NCBI GenBank assembly: GCA_000169995.1
Contig: AAZW01000002.1
Span: 1 to 64,000, forward strand
DNA length: 64,000 nucleotides
Reading direction: 5' to 3'
Source: Vibrionales bacterium SWAT-3
GTDB lineage: Bacteria > Pseudomonadota > Gammaproteobacteria > Enterobacterales > Vibrionaceae
Part shown: positions 26,991 through 37,300 of the stretch, piece by piece
Numbering within the stretch: the first letter of the stretch is position 1
Layout of the letters: the number at the start of each line of letters is the position of its first letter
Position numbers and translations under genes: made by a program
The notes under the pieces: model-generated
What the model saw: only the letters and a program-made list of their open reading frames with translations
What the model was told of the DNA's origin: nothing
Databases searched by the model: none

Positions 26991-28714
26991 AGTGTGCCCT
27001 CACTCGCTTCAATAGATTTAAGCACATACTCTGAACCTTGTTTTGCCACTAGAAACCGAATGGTTTGCCCCTCCGAAAACTCGGATAAATCAAGTTCGTC
27101 ACTGGCTTGGAAGTTCATTTCACCCGCTTTCCAATCCCATTCAGGCACAGGCTTGTGGTTCACCGTGATCATTCCGAAATCAGGCATTAGCATAGTGATG
27201 TCGCCCTTCACCCACACTTCACCCGCCATTTGATGCTCGCTGACCTTGTAATCAACCACTTCATACTGGCCTGATTCCATTTTCATCATCTCAAAATCAA
27301 CCACTTGCCCGCGCTTAAGCTGACTGATGTCCAAGCCTTCGGCGAAGGTGAAGTTCATCACCATGCCCGGCCAATCCCATTCAGGAACAGGTTGGTGATT
27401 GATGGTCGCCATACGACTACCTTGCATAACATCTGCAATTTCACCTTTTGCCCAAGCTGTGTCTGCTTGTTCTTCTACACCATTGATTCGTGACAAATCC
27501 GCTGACTGGCTAGATTCAGAATCCAGCAAGAAATGCGCTGAAGTGACAATCTGTTCGCCTTGTGTGAGCCCTTGCAACACCTCGATCTTGTCACCCGCTT
27601 CACGACCTACTTCAATGCGTGCTGAACGGTATTTACCCTCACCTTCAGACAACACAACACGAGTCATACCGCCGGAATGAATAACCGAAGATCTTGGGAT
27701 CGTAAGAACTTGGTCGTCACTGATGGGTTTGAGTGCAATATTGGCGAACATATTTGGTTTAAGCTCGCCATTTGGGTTCGAGAACTTCAAACGAACGCGT
27801 AAGGTTCGTGTTTTAGGGTCAAGAATCGGGTATACGTAGTCGACAGTTCCCTGCCATTCTTTACCGGGAATCGCATCAAGCGTCATTTCGGCATTGCTAC
27901 CTGTAGATATCCAATGCGCTTGTCGTTCAAACACTTCCGCATCAACCCACACCTCGTCTAGTGGCCCGGCACTGATTACCGCTTGTGCAGGAGAAAGATA
28001 ACCACCTTCACGAATGTTGAGGCTTGCAATAACGCCATCTGCAGGCGCTTTGATTTCAATGGTTTGCGAAGCTTTACCCTGTCGAGTAATCGAGCGAATC
28101 TGAGCTTTATCAACGCCTAACGTAATCAAGCGTTCAGTCGATCCTTTGATCAATCCTTTGCGACCTGTTTTGTAAGCACTCAGCAGCTCTTCTTGTGCCT
28201 TAACAAGCTCTGGAGAGTAAAGCGTGAAGAGCACATCGCCTTTGTTTACCTTCTCACCAACCGCATTGATATACAGCTTTTCAACGCAACCCGCAGCGCG
28301 AACGTTGGTTTGCCATAATGTACTTTCATCGAACGCCACATAACCGACCGTTTCAATACGTGGCGACAAAGCTTCCAACCCTACCTTTGCTGTTTTGACA
28401 CCGAGGTTGTTTTCCACAGAGGCGTCGATAGACACAGTTCCGGCTTTGTCTGAACCACCACTTAAGTCATCGGCGTATACAGGAATCAAATCCATCCCCA
28501 TCGGAGATTTGCCTGGCTTGTCACGCTGATAATTGGGATCCATCGGTGCAACCCAATACAGGGGTTCATCGCTCGCCTGTGAGGAGGAGTTTCCCTCAAT
28601 CGTCCCCGCCATCACTGACATATCGTGTGACTGGTTAATTAGAAAATGATTCACACCAAAACCTAATGCACCACCAACCAACAATGCGATTGTTGCTACT
28701 TTTACTGATTTCAT
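26987..28714 (-). CDS. cusB: CusB-type periplasmic adaptor with two C-terminal CusF domains
   Basis: 575 residues: N-terminal membrane anchor (~7-25), a heavy-metal-binding YWVAPMDPNYQRDKPGKSPMGMDLIPVY segment (~53-80), then the hairpin, lipoyl and barrel domains of RND adaptors (~95-410). Two CusF-like copper-chaperone domains follow at ~419-496 and ~497-570. Domain 1 keeps the CusF ligands (His, Trp, Met, Met in NHQPVPEWDWPGMVMNF). Domain 2 (NHKPVPEWDWKAGEMNF) lacks the first Met. In E. coli CusF is a separate protein that hands Cu(I) to CusB; here two copies are fused to the adaptor. Located between the cusC-like and cusA genes with 10-bp and overlapping junctions. Confidence 0.92.
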   Translation of the reverse strand: MKSVKVATIALLVGGALGFGVNHFLINQSHDMSVMAGTIEGNSSSQASDEPLYWVAPMDPNYQRDKPGKSPMGMDLIPVYADDLSGGSDKAGTVSIDASVENNLGVKTAKVGLEALSPRIETVGYVAFDESTLWQTNVRAAGCVEKLYINAVGEKVNKGDVLFTLYSPELVKAQEELLSAYKTGRKGLIKGSTERLITLGVDKAQIRSITRQGKASQTIEIKAPADGVIASLNIREGGYLSPAQAVISAGPLDEVWVDAEVFERQAHWISTGSNAEMTLDAIPGKEWQGTVDYVYPILDPKTRTLRVRLKFSNPNGELKPNMFANIALKPISDDQVLTIPRSSVIHSGGMTRVVLSEGEGKYRSARIEVGREAGDKIEVLQGLTQGEQIVTSAHFLLDSESSQSADLSRINGVEEQADTAWAKGEIADVMQGSRMATINHQPVPEWDWPGMVMNFTFAEGLDISQLKRGQVVDFEMMKMESGQYEVVDYKVSEHQMAGEVWVKGDITMLMPDFGMITVNHKPVPEWDWKAGEMNFQASDELDLSEFSEGQTIRFLVAKQGSEYVLKSIEASEGTL

Positions 28715-28724
28715 TATTCGTTCC

Positions 28725-30173
28725 TTATTGATGGTTTTTCGCAGTTAGTTGCGGTTGCTCAACCTGATAATCAAAGCCACTCAGGAGTGACGCGAGCTTG
28801 CTATTCACGATGTTGAGATCGGTGATCAAGCGCTGTTGCTCTAGCTTCAAAGCAAGCTCATCTGCCGTTGCTGAAATAACATCGTTAAACTGTGCCGTGT
28901 TGTTTTGATAACCTCTTTCAACCGCACGGATTCGCGCCGATGTATGAGGTAATAAGGAACTTTGGTAACGCTCTAGGCGCTGGGTGAGATTCGCCTTATC
29001 CACCAATAATGCATTCACTTGAGCATTCATTTGAGCAAGTAAGGTGTCTTTTTGAGATTTAGCAGCGCCAACTTGGTGTTGAGCCGCAGACAAGGTTTTG
29101 TCTTGTCGATTACCTGTAAATAAAGGGATGTCGACCGTTAGATAAGCACTGACAAGATCAGAAGCAGGTTCACCTGCCATGTTGTTCGCTTGTCGGTGGG
29201 CATACATGACTTCAACACCAAACTGAGGTGTGTAAGCTTGTTCTGCCAATTCAACTTGTGTCTGATTAGACGAGATAGTCGCGTCCGTTATCTTAACGAG
29301 CGAATGCTCCATCAACAGTTGATAGTGCTTGGTTGCATCGTTGTTGGTCGCTAACTTACTTTCTAATAACGACCAATCAATTTGATTAGTCGCATGAAGT
29401 CTCTCCTGAGGATCAAGAGCCTGAGAATCAAGAACCTGAGAGCTAATCGCTTGATCCCCTAACCAGTCAGAACCGAGCCACTCAGACAGCTGAGAGATGA
29501 GACGGCGTTGAACTTGTTGGTTGGCTTGCAGTTTCTCATCAAGTTTGCTGACTTGAAGCTGGGCATTGAGCAGATCTTGCGCTTCGCTTTTGCCAATCGA
29601 GTAATTGGTTTGCACGTAGTTCTCTAGTTCAACCAAAAGACGTCGGTTTTCACGCATCACACCTTCAGCGACTTGTTGATAGCCCAGTTCCAGCCATAAC
29701 TGCGTCATGCTATTGGCAACGGTAAGTTCACGAGCCTCAACTTGAAGCGCTAATCCGTCCGCTTGCTGACCTGCTTTTTTCTGCTGGAGGTCTAGCGTAT
29801 CGCCGCGCTCGAATTGCTGCATCAGACCGACCGAGATATTGGTCATCGGGTCTTCGTCGAATTGAAAGCTATCGACTGGCAAGCCACCGAATCCGACTTT
29901 TAATTTCGGGTCCATCAAGGTTGCGCTCGCAATACCGGTTTCACGCATCGCTTGCGACTGAGCAAAGTACTGTTTGCGATTGCTGTCTTGGTTCAATGCT
30001 ATTTCAATCAATGTATTGAGTTGCTGAGACGAGCTTTGTTTATCAACTTGGGTAGAAACAGGAGCCGCAGCTAAAACACTACCTGAAATAAAGGCAGAGC
30101 TTGAAATAAAGGCAGCAGCAACCACGACACTCGCGTTTATTTCAAACACGGAGTTTGTTGGTTTTATATTCAC
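28725..30173 (-). CDS. TolC-family outer-membrane channel of the Cus system
   Basis: 482 residues starting at a GTG. N-terminal export signal (hydrophobic VVVAAAFISSSAFISGSVLAAA, ~17-37), then the two coiled-coil/beta-barrel repeats of the TolC/OEP family rich in Gln/Ala/Leu heptads. It plays the CusC role, giving the pump its exit duct; no lipobox Cys is evident, unlike E. coli CusC. The next gene follows after 10 bp. The chain contains a local DNA repeat near 29408-29450 (three variants of SQxLDSQALDPQ). Confidence 0.87.
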   Translation of the reverse strand: MNIKPTNSVFEINASVVVAAAFISSSAFISGSVLAAAPVSTQVDKQSSSQQLNTLIEIALNQDSNRKQYFAQSQAMRETGIASATLMDPKLKVGFGGLPVDSFQFDEDPMTNISVGLMQQFERGDTLDLQQKKAGQQADGLALQVEARELTVANSMTQLWLELGYQQVAEGVMRENRRLLVELENYVQTNYSIGKSEAQDLLNAQLQVSKLDEKLQANQQVQRRLISQLSEWLGSDWLGDQAISSQVLDSQALDPQERLHATNQIDWSLLESKLATNNDATKHYQLLMEHSLVKITDATISSNQTQVELAEQAYTPQFGVEVMYAHRQANNMAGEPASDLVSAYLTVDIPLFTGNRQDKTLSAAQHQVGAAKSQKDTLLAQMNAQVNALLVDKANLTQRLERYQSSLLPHTSARIRAVERGYQNNTAQFNDVISATADELALKLEQQRLITDLNIVNSKLASLLSGFDYQVEQPQLTAKNHQ

Positions 30174-30266
30174 AATGAATGTCCATATCTAGCGTTAAAT
30201 AACGCATATAAAAGATTGGCGTATCAGGTTTATGAGGCTGATATCGCTATGTTTTTAGATATAGAT

Positions 30267-30731
30267 TTATGCAGTGGGTGGGCGTAACAGAGATTGAACA
30301 CGTGCGACTTTCTGTCCAATAATGACAGATTGAAAACGAGCTAATGAAGATACAAATGGATTAGCGGCTTGAACAGCCTGAATTGGATAAGAAGTTGTAG
30401 AACACACTGAGGCGCAGCAATCGGCACTCGAACAATGGTTACCCATCATCTGACTGCCGTCTTCGCTCATTGAAAACATATCGCATTGAGCCATCAAATC
30501 ATGGGTACTCATATTAGAGTGTTCGGCGTGTACTTCTTCACTCATCACATGGCATCCCGCCATTGAGTCGTTAGTCGACGCATCGTTGTGGTAACAAGCC
30601 GATTTACCCGAGCTCATTTCCATCATCATTACTTCAGTCATCATGGCTGATGAGCTTGAGGCATAGCTAGACATCAACATCGCAATGATGCTGAAAACAG
30701 TAATCCAAGTTGTTCGGAGTGTGTTTGTCAT
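30267..30731 (-). CDS. small exported Met/Cys/His-rich protein, first gene of the copper operon
   Basis: 154 residues with an N-terminal signal (about 1-28). The middle is rich in Met, His and Cys: MMTEVMMMEMSSG, SACYHND, CHVMSEEVHAEHSNM, MGNHCSSADCCASVC. The tail ends LLRPPTA. The first gene behind the CueR-type promoter, it resembles CopL/DUF2946-like copper leader proteins in layout, but I cannot place it firmly. The likely role is periplasmic copper binding or sensing. AAGG stands 8 bases before the ATG. Confidence 0.75.
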   Translation of the reverse strand: MTNTLRTTWITVFSIIAMLMSSYASSSSAMMTEVMMMEMSSGKSACYHNDASTNDSMAGCHVMSEEVHAEHSNMSTHDLMAQCDMFSMSEDGSQMMGNHCSSADCCASVCSTTSYPIQAVQAANPFVSSLARFQSVIIGQKVARVQSLLRPPTA

Positions 30732-30756
30732 AGCTAACCTTTAAATTTATAGAGTG

Positions 30757-30787
30757 ACTATAAAGGTTCCCCTTAGGGTAAGGTCAA
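30757..30787 (-). promoter_or_regulatory. CueR/MerR-type copper promoter
   Basis: On the minus strand TTGACC (30787-30782) and TATAGT (30762-30757) are separated by exactly 19 bases. This is the over-long spacer typical of MerR-family promoters. The spacer carries an imperfect dyad (ACCTTACCC ... GGGGAACCT) very like the E. coli copA CueR operator. The predicted transcript would begin about 20-25 bases before the first gene (ATG at 30731). So the whole cluster is most probably switched on by a CueR-type regulator encoded elsewhere. Confidence 0.88.
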
Positions 30788-30984
30788 GCTTGTTGAACAT
30801 TATCTTTAACTAATCGACGAAATTTTTAACTAATTGACCAAGGATTATTCAACACGCCTTACACTAAAGTGAGAGAGTCGTTTGATTTAAGGAAATTTTC
30901 TTTAAAAATTATCTGATTACCTCGCGAAACCTCTATATGTGTATTTTACTTAAGAAAGTGCAACCAAGATTCACGGATGAGAAA

Positions 30985-31380
30985 ATGGCTAAAAACAACA
31001 ACGTCGAAACACATAAGAAAAATACAAAAATAGAGAATAAAAAAAGCAGTGAGCTAAAGCCAAAAGAAACAACAAAAAAGAAAAAGCTCAGACTGCATTC
31101 ACACCTGAGGGTTAACATCCCACTCTTCCAATCTCTCATGATGATCTTACCATCATTGGCAAAGCACGCTGAAGCTACCGAGGGGTCAGGTCATACTGCC
31201 AATGACAACGATTTAACAACGACAAATAGTGTTGTCGATGGAACCATCGTCGATAAATACGCAGGTACAAGTTCCTTCGAAGCTACTCATCCAAACATTC
31301 AAACATTCAAACAAATGAGAGCCAAGAAAGCCCTAATACCAATGAAAGTCAGGTCTCTCACGGGGCAAACACGCATTTAG
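30985..31380 (+). CDS. N-terminal segment of the giant adhesin, split off by a frameshift
   Basis: 132 codons from the ATG at 30985 (GGATGAG upstream); an ATG at 30937 lacks a ribosome site. Begins MAKNNNVETHKKNTK, a Lys-rich tract, then a hydrophobic stretch (VNIPLFQSLMMILPSLA, ~55-71) ending AKHAEA, then a Thr/Asn/Asp-rich linker. The meaningful frame ends at about HPNIQT (31310); the last ~23 residues to the stop at 31380 look like out-of-frame reading. Removing one copy of the 8-bp repeat at 31293-31313 joins it to the frame of the 12-kb gene downstream. As it stands it would give a short truncated product. Confidence 0.7.
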   Translation: MAKNNNVETHKKNTKIENKKSSELKPKETTKKKKLRLHSHLRVNIPLFQSLMMILPSLAKHAEATEGSGHTANDNDLTTTNSVVDGTIVDKYAGTSSFEATHPNIQTFKQMRAKKALIPMKVRSLTGQTRI

Positions 31381-34300
31381 TTCCTTCTCATCACCTATCG
31401 ACGCTTTCACACCCGCAAGTTCATTATATCCCTTCAGTCTCCATGCCAACCATTTCAGCAGGAGGGAACGGTCAGCCAATTCATTCAAACACGCCCCCTA
31501 CACCAACTACACCCGTCACTTTTATTCCAGAAGTGATCAAGGGGACGTACGGAGAGCTTCATGTCGATGTAAACGGTCAATACACGTTCGTTCTAAACCC
31601 CAACTCACCTCAATACATCTTGCTGAACCAACACCAGCAAGGTACAGATCACTTTGCGTTACACCTATCTAATGGCGCGAGCATTGTTGTTCAGATACCG
31701 GTAACAGGTAAGCAAGACTTGCCAAGTATTTCTGGTGATTTAACAGGGGCCGTTACCGAAGATCACAATATCGATTCACAAGGTTTACTCCATGCAAACG
31801 GTAAGATTGACGTCATTGACCCTGACCAAAATGAAAGTTCAGTAACCCCAGAAGTTATCTCAGGTAAATATGGCTCATTAACCATAGACGCTGATGGGCA
31901 CTGGCAGTACCAAGTAGACAACTCGCTTTCTAACGTTCAAGCGTTAACCGGGGCAACGTCACTGCATGAAAGTTTCACGATTCACACTAAAGATGGTACG
32001 CCACAAACCATCGACATGACCATTGGTGGCAACGATGACAATGCGGTTATCACTGGTGTGGATACGGGCTCAGTTATAGAAGATCTAACAACACAAGTAC
32101 AAGGCCAGCTTTCAGTAACAGACCCAGATCTTGGAGAAGATCATTTTCAAACGTCTCAAGTTAATGGCCATCTAGGTACATTAACCATCGATAAACATGG
32201 CTCATGGACTTACGACCTCGATAACACCAATCCACAAGTGCAAGCCTTAGGCAAAGGCGCCACGGCCACCGATACGATTACCGTTCATTCGGCAGACGGC
32301 ACACCGCATCAAATCACCGTTACTGTTAACGGAACTAACGATAAAGCTGTGATTGGTGGTACAAGCTCCGGCGCTGTAACGGAAGAATCTCAACTTCAAA
32401 CATCCGGCACATTGACGATTACTGACGTTGATACCGGTGAAGCGCACTTCTCCAATACTAATGTTACTGGTGCTTTAGGCACGCTTCACCTCAAAGATAA
32501 TGGTGCGTGGACTTACGATCTCGATAACACCAACCCAACAGTGCAAGCCTTGGGCAAAGGCGCCACGGCCACCGATACGGTTACCGTGCATTCAGCAGAC
32601 GGCACGCCACATCAAATCACGGTCACAGTTAACGGTACCAATGACAAAGCCGTGATTAGTGGCACAAGCTCCGGCGCTGTAACAGAAGAATCTCAACTTC
32701 AAACATCCGGAACACTAACGATTACCGACGTTGATACTGGTGAAGCGCACTTCTCCAAGACCGATGTTACTGGTGCTTTGGGCACAATCCACCTTAAAGA
32801 TAATGGTGCGTGGACTTATGACCTCGATAACACTAACCCTAAAGTGCAAGCCTTAGGCAAAGGCGCGACTGCCACCGATACAGTTACCGTTCATTCGGTA
32901 GACGGCACGCCACATCAAGTTACCGTGACAATTAATGGTACCAATGACCGCCCTGCTATCTCCGGTACTTCGAGTGGCGCAGTGATCGAACAGGGGTTGA
33001 GCACGGCAGGAAACCCTGATGCCACAGGGAGTTTAATCGCAACTGATATAGATAAATCAGACACCATTACGTGGGCAGTCAATCAACCTCAAGGCCAATG
33101 GGGAACACTATCGATTGATCAGAATGGTCATTGGCACTATCAGCTAGACAATTCGACCGGCGGTACCGCGGATAAACTCGCGGCTGGTGAGCATAAGTCT
33201 GAATCATTCTGGATCACCGCTACCGATTCAGCTGGAGCAACAGTTCCTCATAAAATCGTTATCGATGTGCAAGGTAGTAACGACAAACCGATTGTCAGTG
33301 CGTGGACTCAGCTTCCTGCGGGCAAAGAAGATCAACCTGTAACCATAAAAGCTTCTGATTTGCTAACGCATGCAAGCGATGTGGATGGTAGCGATGTATT
33401 GCACGTGACTAACCTGCAAACCACACACGGTAACCTGACTGATAACAAAGATGGCACTTATACCTTCACGCCAGACAAAGATTTTAACGGTGAGATTCGA
33501 CTCACCTATGATGTGGTTGACGGCCATGGCGGAAGCGTCAGTACTCAGGCTAAGTTCGATCTTACTGCCGCTCCAGATAACGCGATTATTACCGACGCAC
33601 AAACCAATGCTGACTCACGAGGAGTGACTGAAGATCGTGGTTACATTGATACCCACTACCAATTACATTACGACGGCAGATTAAAAATCCAAGATCCTGA
33701 TGCGGGAGAGGCCCAGTTTGATCCGAATATTGGGCCACAAACCTATCAAGGTATTGGCTACGACACCAAATTGGGTGGACACATACTACTCATGCGCGAC
33801 GGTCACTACACCTATACGCTCGACAATCGCAACATACAGAACTTAGCGCAAGGTGAAATTAAACACGACTCAGCTGTTATACGCTCAGCAGATGGTACAA
33901 CGCATACGATAGAGCTCACGGTTCATGGTACCAACGATGCCCCAACCATCAATGCACAGTCTCACTCTGTGACTGAAGGTGGAAGCATTCTAAATGGACA
34001 AATGATTGGCCAAGATATAGATACAGGTGCGACCTTGACTTACAGCGCACCTCAGATTGATGGTTTGGTGGTTAATCCGGACGGCAGTTATAGCTTCAAC
34101 CCAGCTCACTCTAGCTATCAATCGTTAGCATCAGGCGTCACGAAAACGCTGACTGTTCCCGTAACAGTCACAGACGAACATAATGCGAGTAGCACTCAAA
34201 ACCTCTCAATAACAATTACTGGGGTTAATAACTCTGCCGTTATTGGTGGTGTCGACACGGGTGACGTAACCGAAGGTAATGCTGGGCAGAACATGTCCCC

Positions 34301-37300
34301 AGATTATGCTCAACCGGGAATAGCTAAATTAGGGCAAGCTGCATTAACGGCTGACGGTAAGCTGGATATTTCTGATCCAGATAACGGCGAATCACAATTT
34401 GATCCTAAAGGTGGTGCTTGGAATAATTCGTACCATGGTCAGTTCGGACACTTACTACTAAACACTGATGGAACTTGGCATTACCATGTTACGGTTGGTA
34501 GCGTTGACTGGGTTGGTAACAGAAAAACAACGGTTGGCACTGCCATAGACCAACTAGGCGAAGGACAAACTCTGACTGACACGATTACCGTATATTCTAA
34601 AGATGGCACATCGCACGATATTGTCATTACGATTCACGGTAGCAATGACCGCCCTTACTGCGCTTCTGAAGTACAGCTCAATTCAGGTAAAGAAGACCTA
34701 GCTCAAACCATCACAGCAACCGAGCTAATCGCGAATACTGTTGACGTAGACGCCAACGATGCAGGTAAGCTCACTATCGCTAATTTGCATGCTGACCATG
34801 GCTCGATTCAAGACAATCACGATGGAACCTTCACTTTCACTCCAAGCCACAATTACAACGGCAGCGTCCATTTCACCTACGATGTGAAAGACGCGCATGG
34901 TGGTACAACATATACTGGCGCCAATACGACCCTCGTAGCGACACCAGACAAAGCGATTATCTCTGAAGTGACCACCGGAAGTGTTATTGAGGATGGGCAG
35001 CATGCAACGCACAACAACGGCACAACAACTGAACTGGCCAACGGACAACTTCAAGTCATCGACCCAGACAGCGGCGAAGATAAGTTCCAGTACAGCCAAT
35101 TTGGTGAGACTCGCATCCACGACCCATTTGGGGGCATGCTTCGAATTGATAGCGCTGGTAACTGGGGATATAGCGTCGACAACGCGGCGCTTCAACACCT
35201 AGCACAAGGGCAAGTTGAAACGGTTACCTATCGGGTACACAGCTTCGATGGTACCGCCTACGAATTAAATATTGATGTCGTCGGCACCAACGACATCCCT
35301 ACAGTTACCAAGGTGGTTCTAAGCAACGGCACAGAAGATACAAATTATCAAATGCAGGCGAGCCAGTTCGGATTCACCGACGTCGATACAGGCGATACAT
35401 TACACTCAATTGCGATCACTGACCTGCCACCCGCGGCTCAAGGTAAGTTTGTGCTTGATGGCCACGATATTACGGCTGGTCAGAGTATTCCTGCTGCCGA
35501 TATCGCTAAGTTACAGTTCGTCCCTACCCCTGATTTCAACGGCGATGTTCAATTTAAGTTCACGGTTAATGATGGACATGTCGATTCACAAGAAGCAACT
35601 AACACACTACACATTGACGCGGTTAGCGATGCAGCACAGTTCACTGGCGACGATACCGGAGATGTTCATGAAGGACATACCTATACAGCGCCAGACGGTT
35701 CTATGTCTGGCGGCTACGTCGATGATCGTTCACCAGATCATATGCATGGAAACATCGGTAAAATATGGAACGATGAAATACACACTGATGGCCACTTGAA
35801 CATCGTTGATCCAGATTCTGGTGAAAGCCATTCTCAAACAGGCACTTACCAAGGTACACATGGGCATGTGATACTCCAGAGTAACGGAGATTGGAGCTAC
35901 TACGCTTCCATAGGACAAGACGCGACGGGTAGAAAAATTGATCATCTCGGTCAGGGTGAATCAATAACCGATATAGTCACCGTCAAATCGGCAGATGGCA
36001 CCACGCACGATATTCATATTACCATTCATGGCGACAATGACCGTCCATACTGCTCTTCAGAAGTTCAGCTCAACAGTGGAAAAGAAGATCTCGCACAAAC
36101 CATCACAACAACTGAGTTGCTTGCAAATACTGTCGATGTGGATACTAACGATGCCGGGCAACTCTCTGTTGCGAATCTGCATGCTGATCACGGCACTCTC
36201 GTCGACAACAAAGATGGTACATTTACCTTCACTCCAGACCATAATTTCAACGGTAAAGTGCATTTCACTTATGACGTCAAAGATGCTCATGGTGGCGTTA
36301 CTCATACTGGCGCGTCTACCACGTTGTTACCGAGCAATGATGCTGCCACACTGCAACCGACGCTCGCCTCCAACTTTGTGACTGAAGATCATCTAAAATC
36401 GGGGACAAGCACCAACGAGCTATGGTCAGGTTGGAAAAACCTCGATATTCAGGATATTGACTCGCCATCGGAAGCGAAAGTTACTCAAATAGAGGTCAAC
36501 GGCGTTAAGCATACGGTACCAGCAAACTTCGCGATGAATCTTACAGGCGTCCACGGTACCTTCAACTTCACTCATTCAACCGATGGCCACGACAAATGGA
36601 GCTACAGTGCGGACAATAGTCACGCTGAAGTTCAATCACTGAGTCATGGCGATTCTCTGACTGATACGATCACTCTTATTACCGCAGATGGAACACGAAT
36701 CCCGCTGACAGCCAAAATCTTAGGCACTGATGATCATGTGATTATTGATACGCCTGACGCATTAACGGCCGCATTGGGAACGGCTATTGAAAACAAAGTT
36801 ACCTCTATTTCAGGCACCCTACTCGCGCACGATTCCGACAGTAAAGATTCCGTAACATTCAGCGCTGGCGATTCTACTGGCGCCTACGGTACGCTTCATG
36901 TTGATAGCAATGGGCAATGGCATTATGACCTAGACCACTCAAAGGCCAATGCACTGCAACAAGGTGAGACTAAGGCAGAAGGTTTTGATATCACTGCAAT
37001 ATCTACTGATGGCTCAACCGCAACCAAACATATTGAAGTGCTAGTTCAAGGGAGTAATGACAAGGCAACGATATCCGTCATCTCAAATCCCGATGTGTAT
37101 GAAGATCGCTCTTCAACGCCTGTCGAGATCATATCAGGTAAGCTGAGTGCCCTCGATCCTGACCACGACCAATCTGCATTCTCAACGGATGTAGGCAAAC
37201 GCCATGATCCATTTAACAGTGGTGTTCACGGTGGTCTTCATATTTCCAAAGATGGTTCTTGGACTTATACCGTTAACAACAGCCAAATTCAGCAATTGGC

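Noticed and set aside
35410..36381. Frames of about 130 codons within the adhesin in other frames
   Set aside because: Repeat-rich DNA keeps alternative frames open; the main frame has conserved domains throughout.
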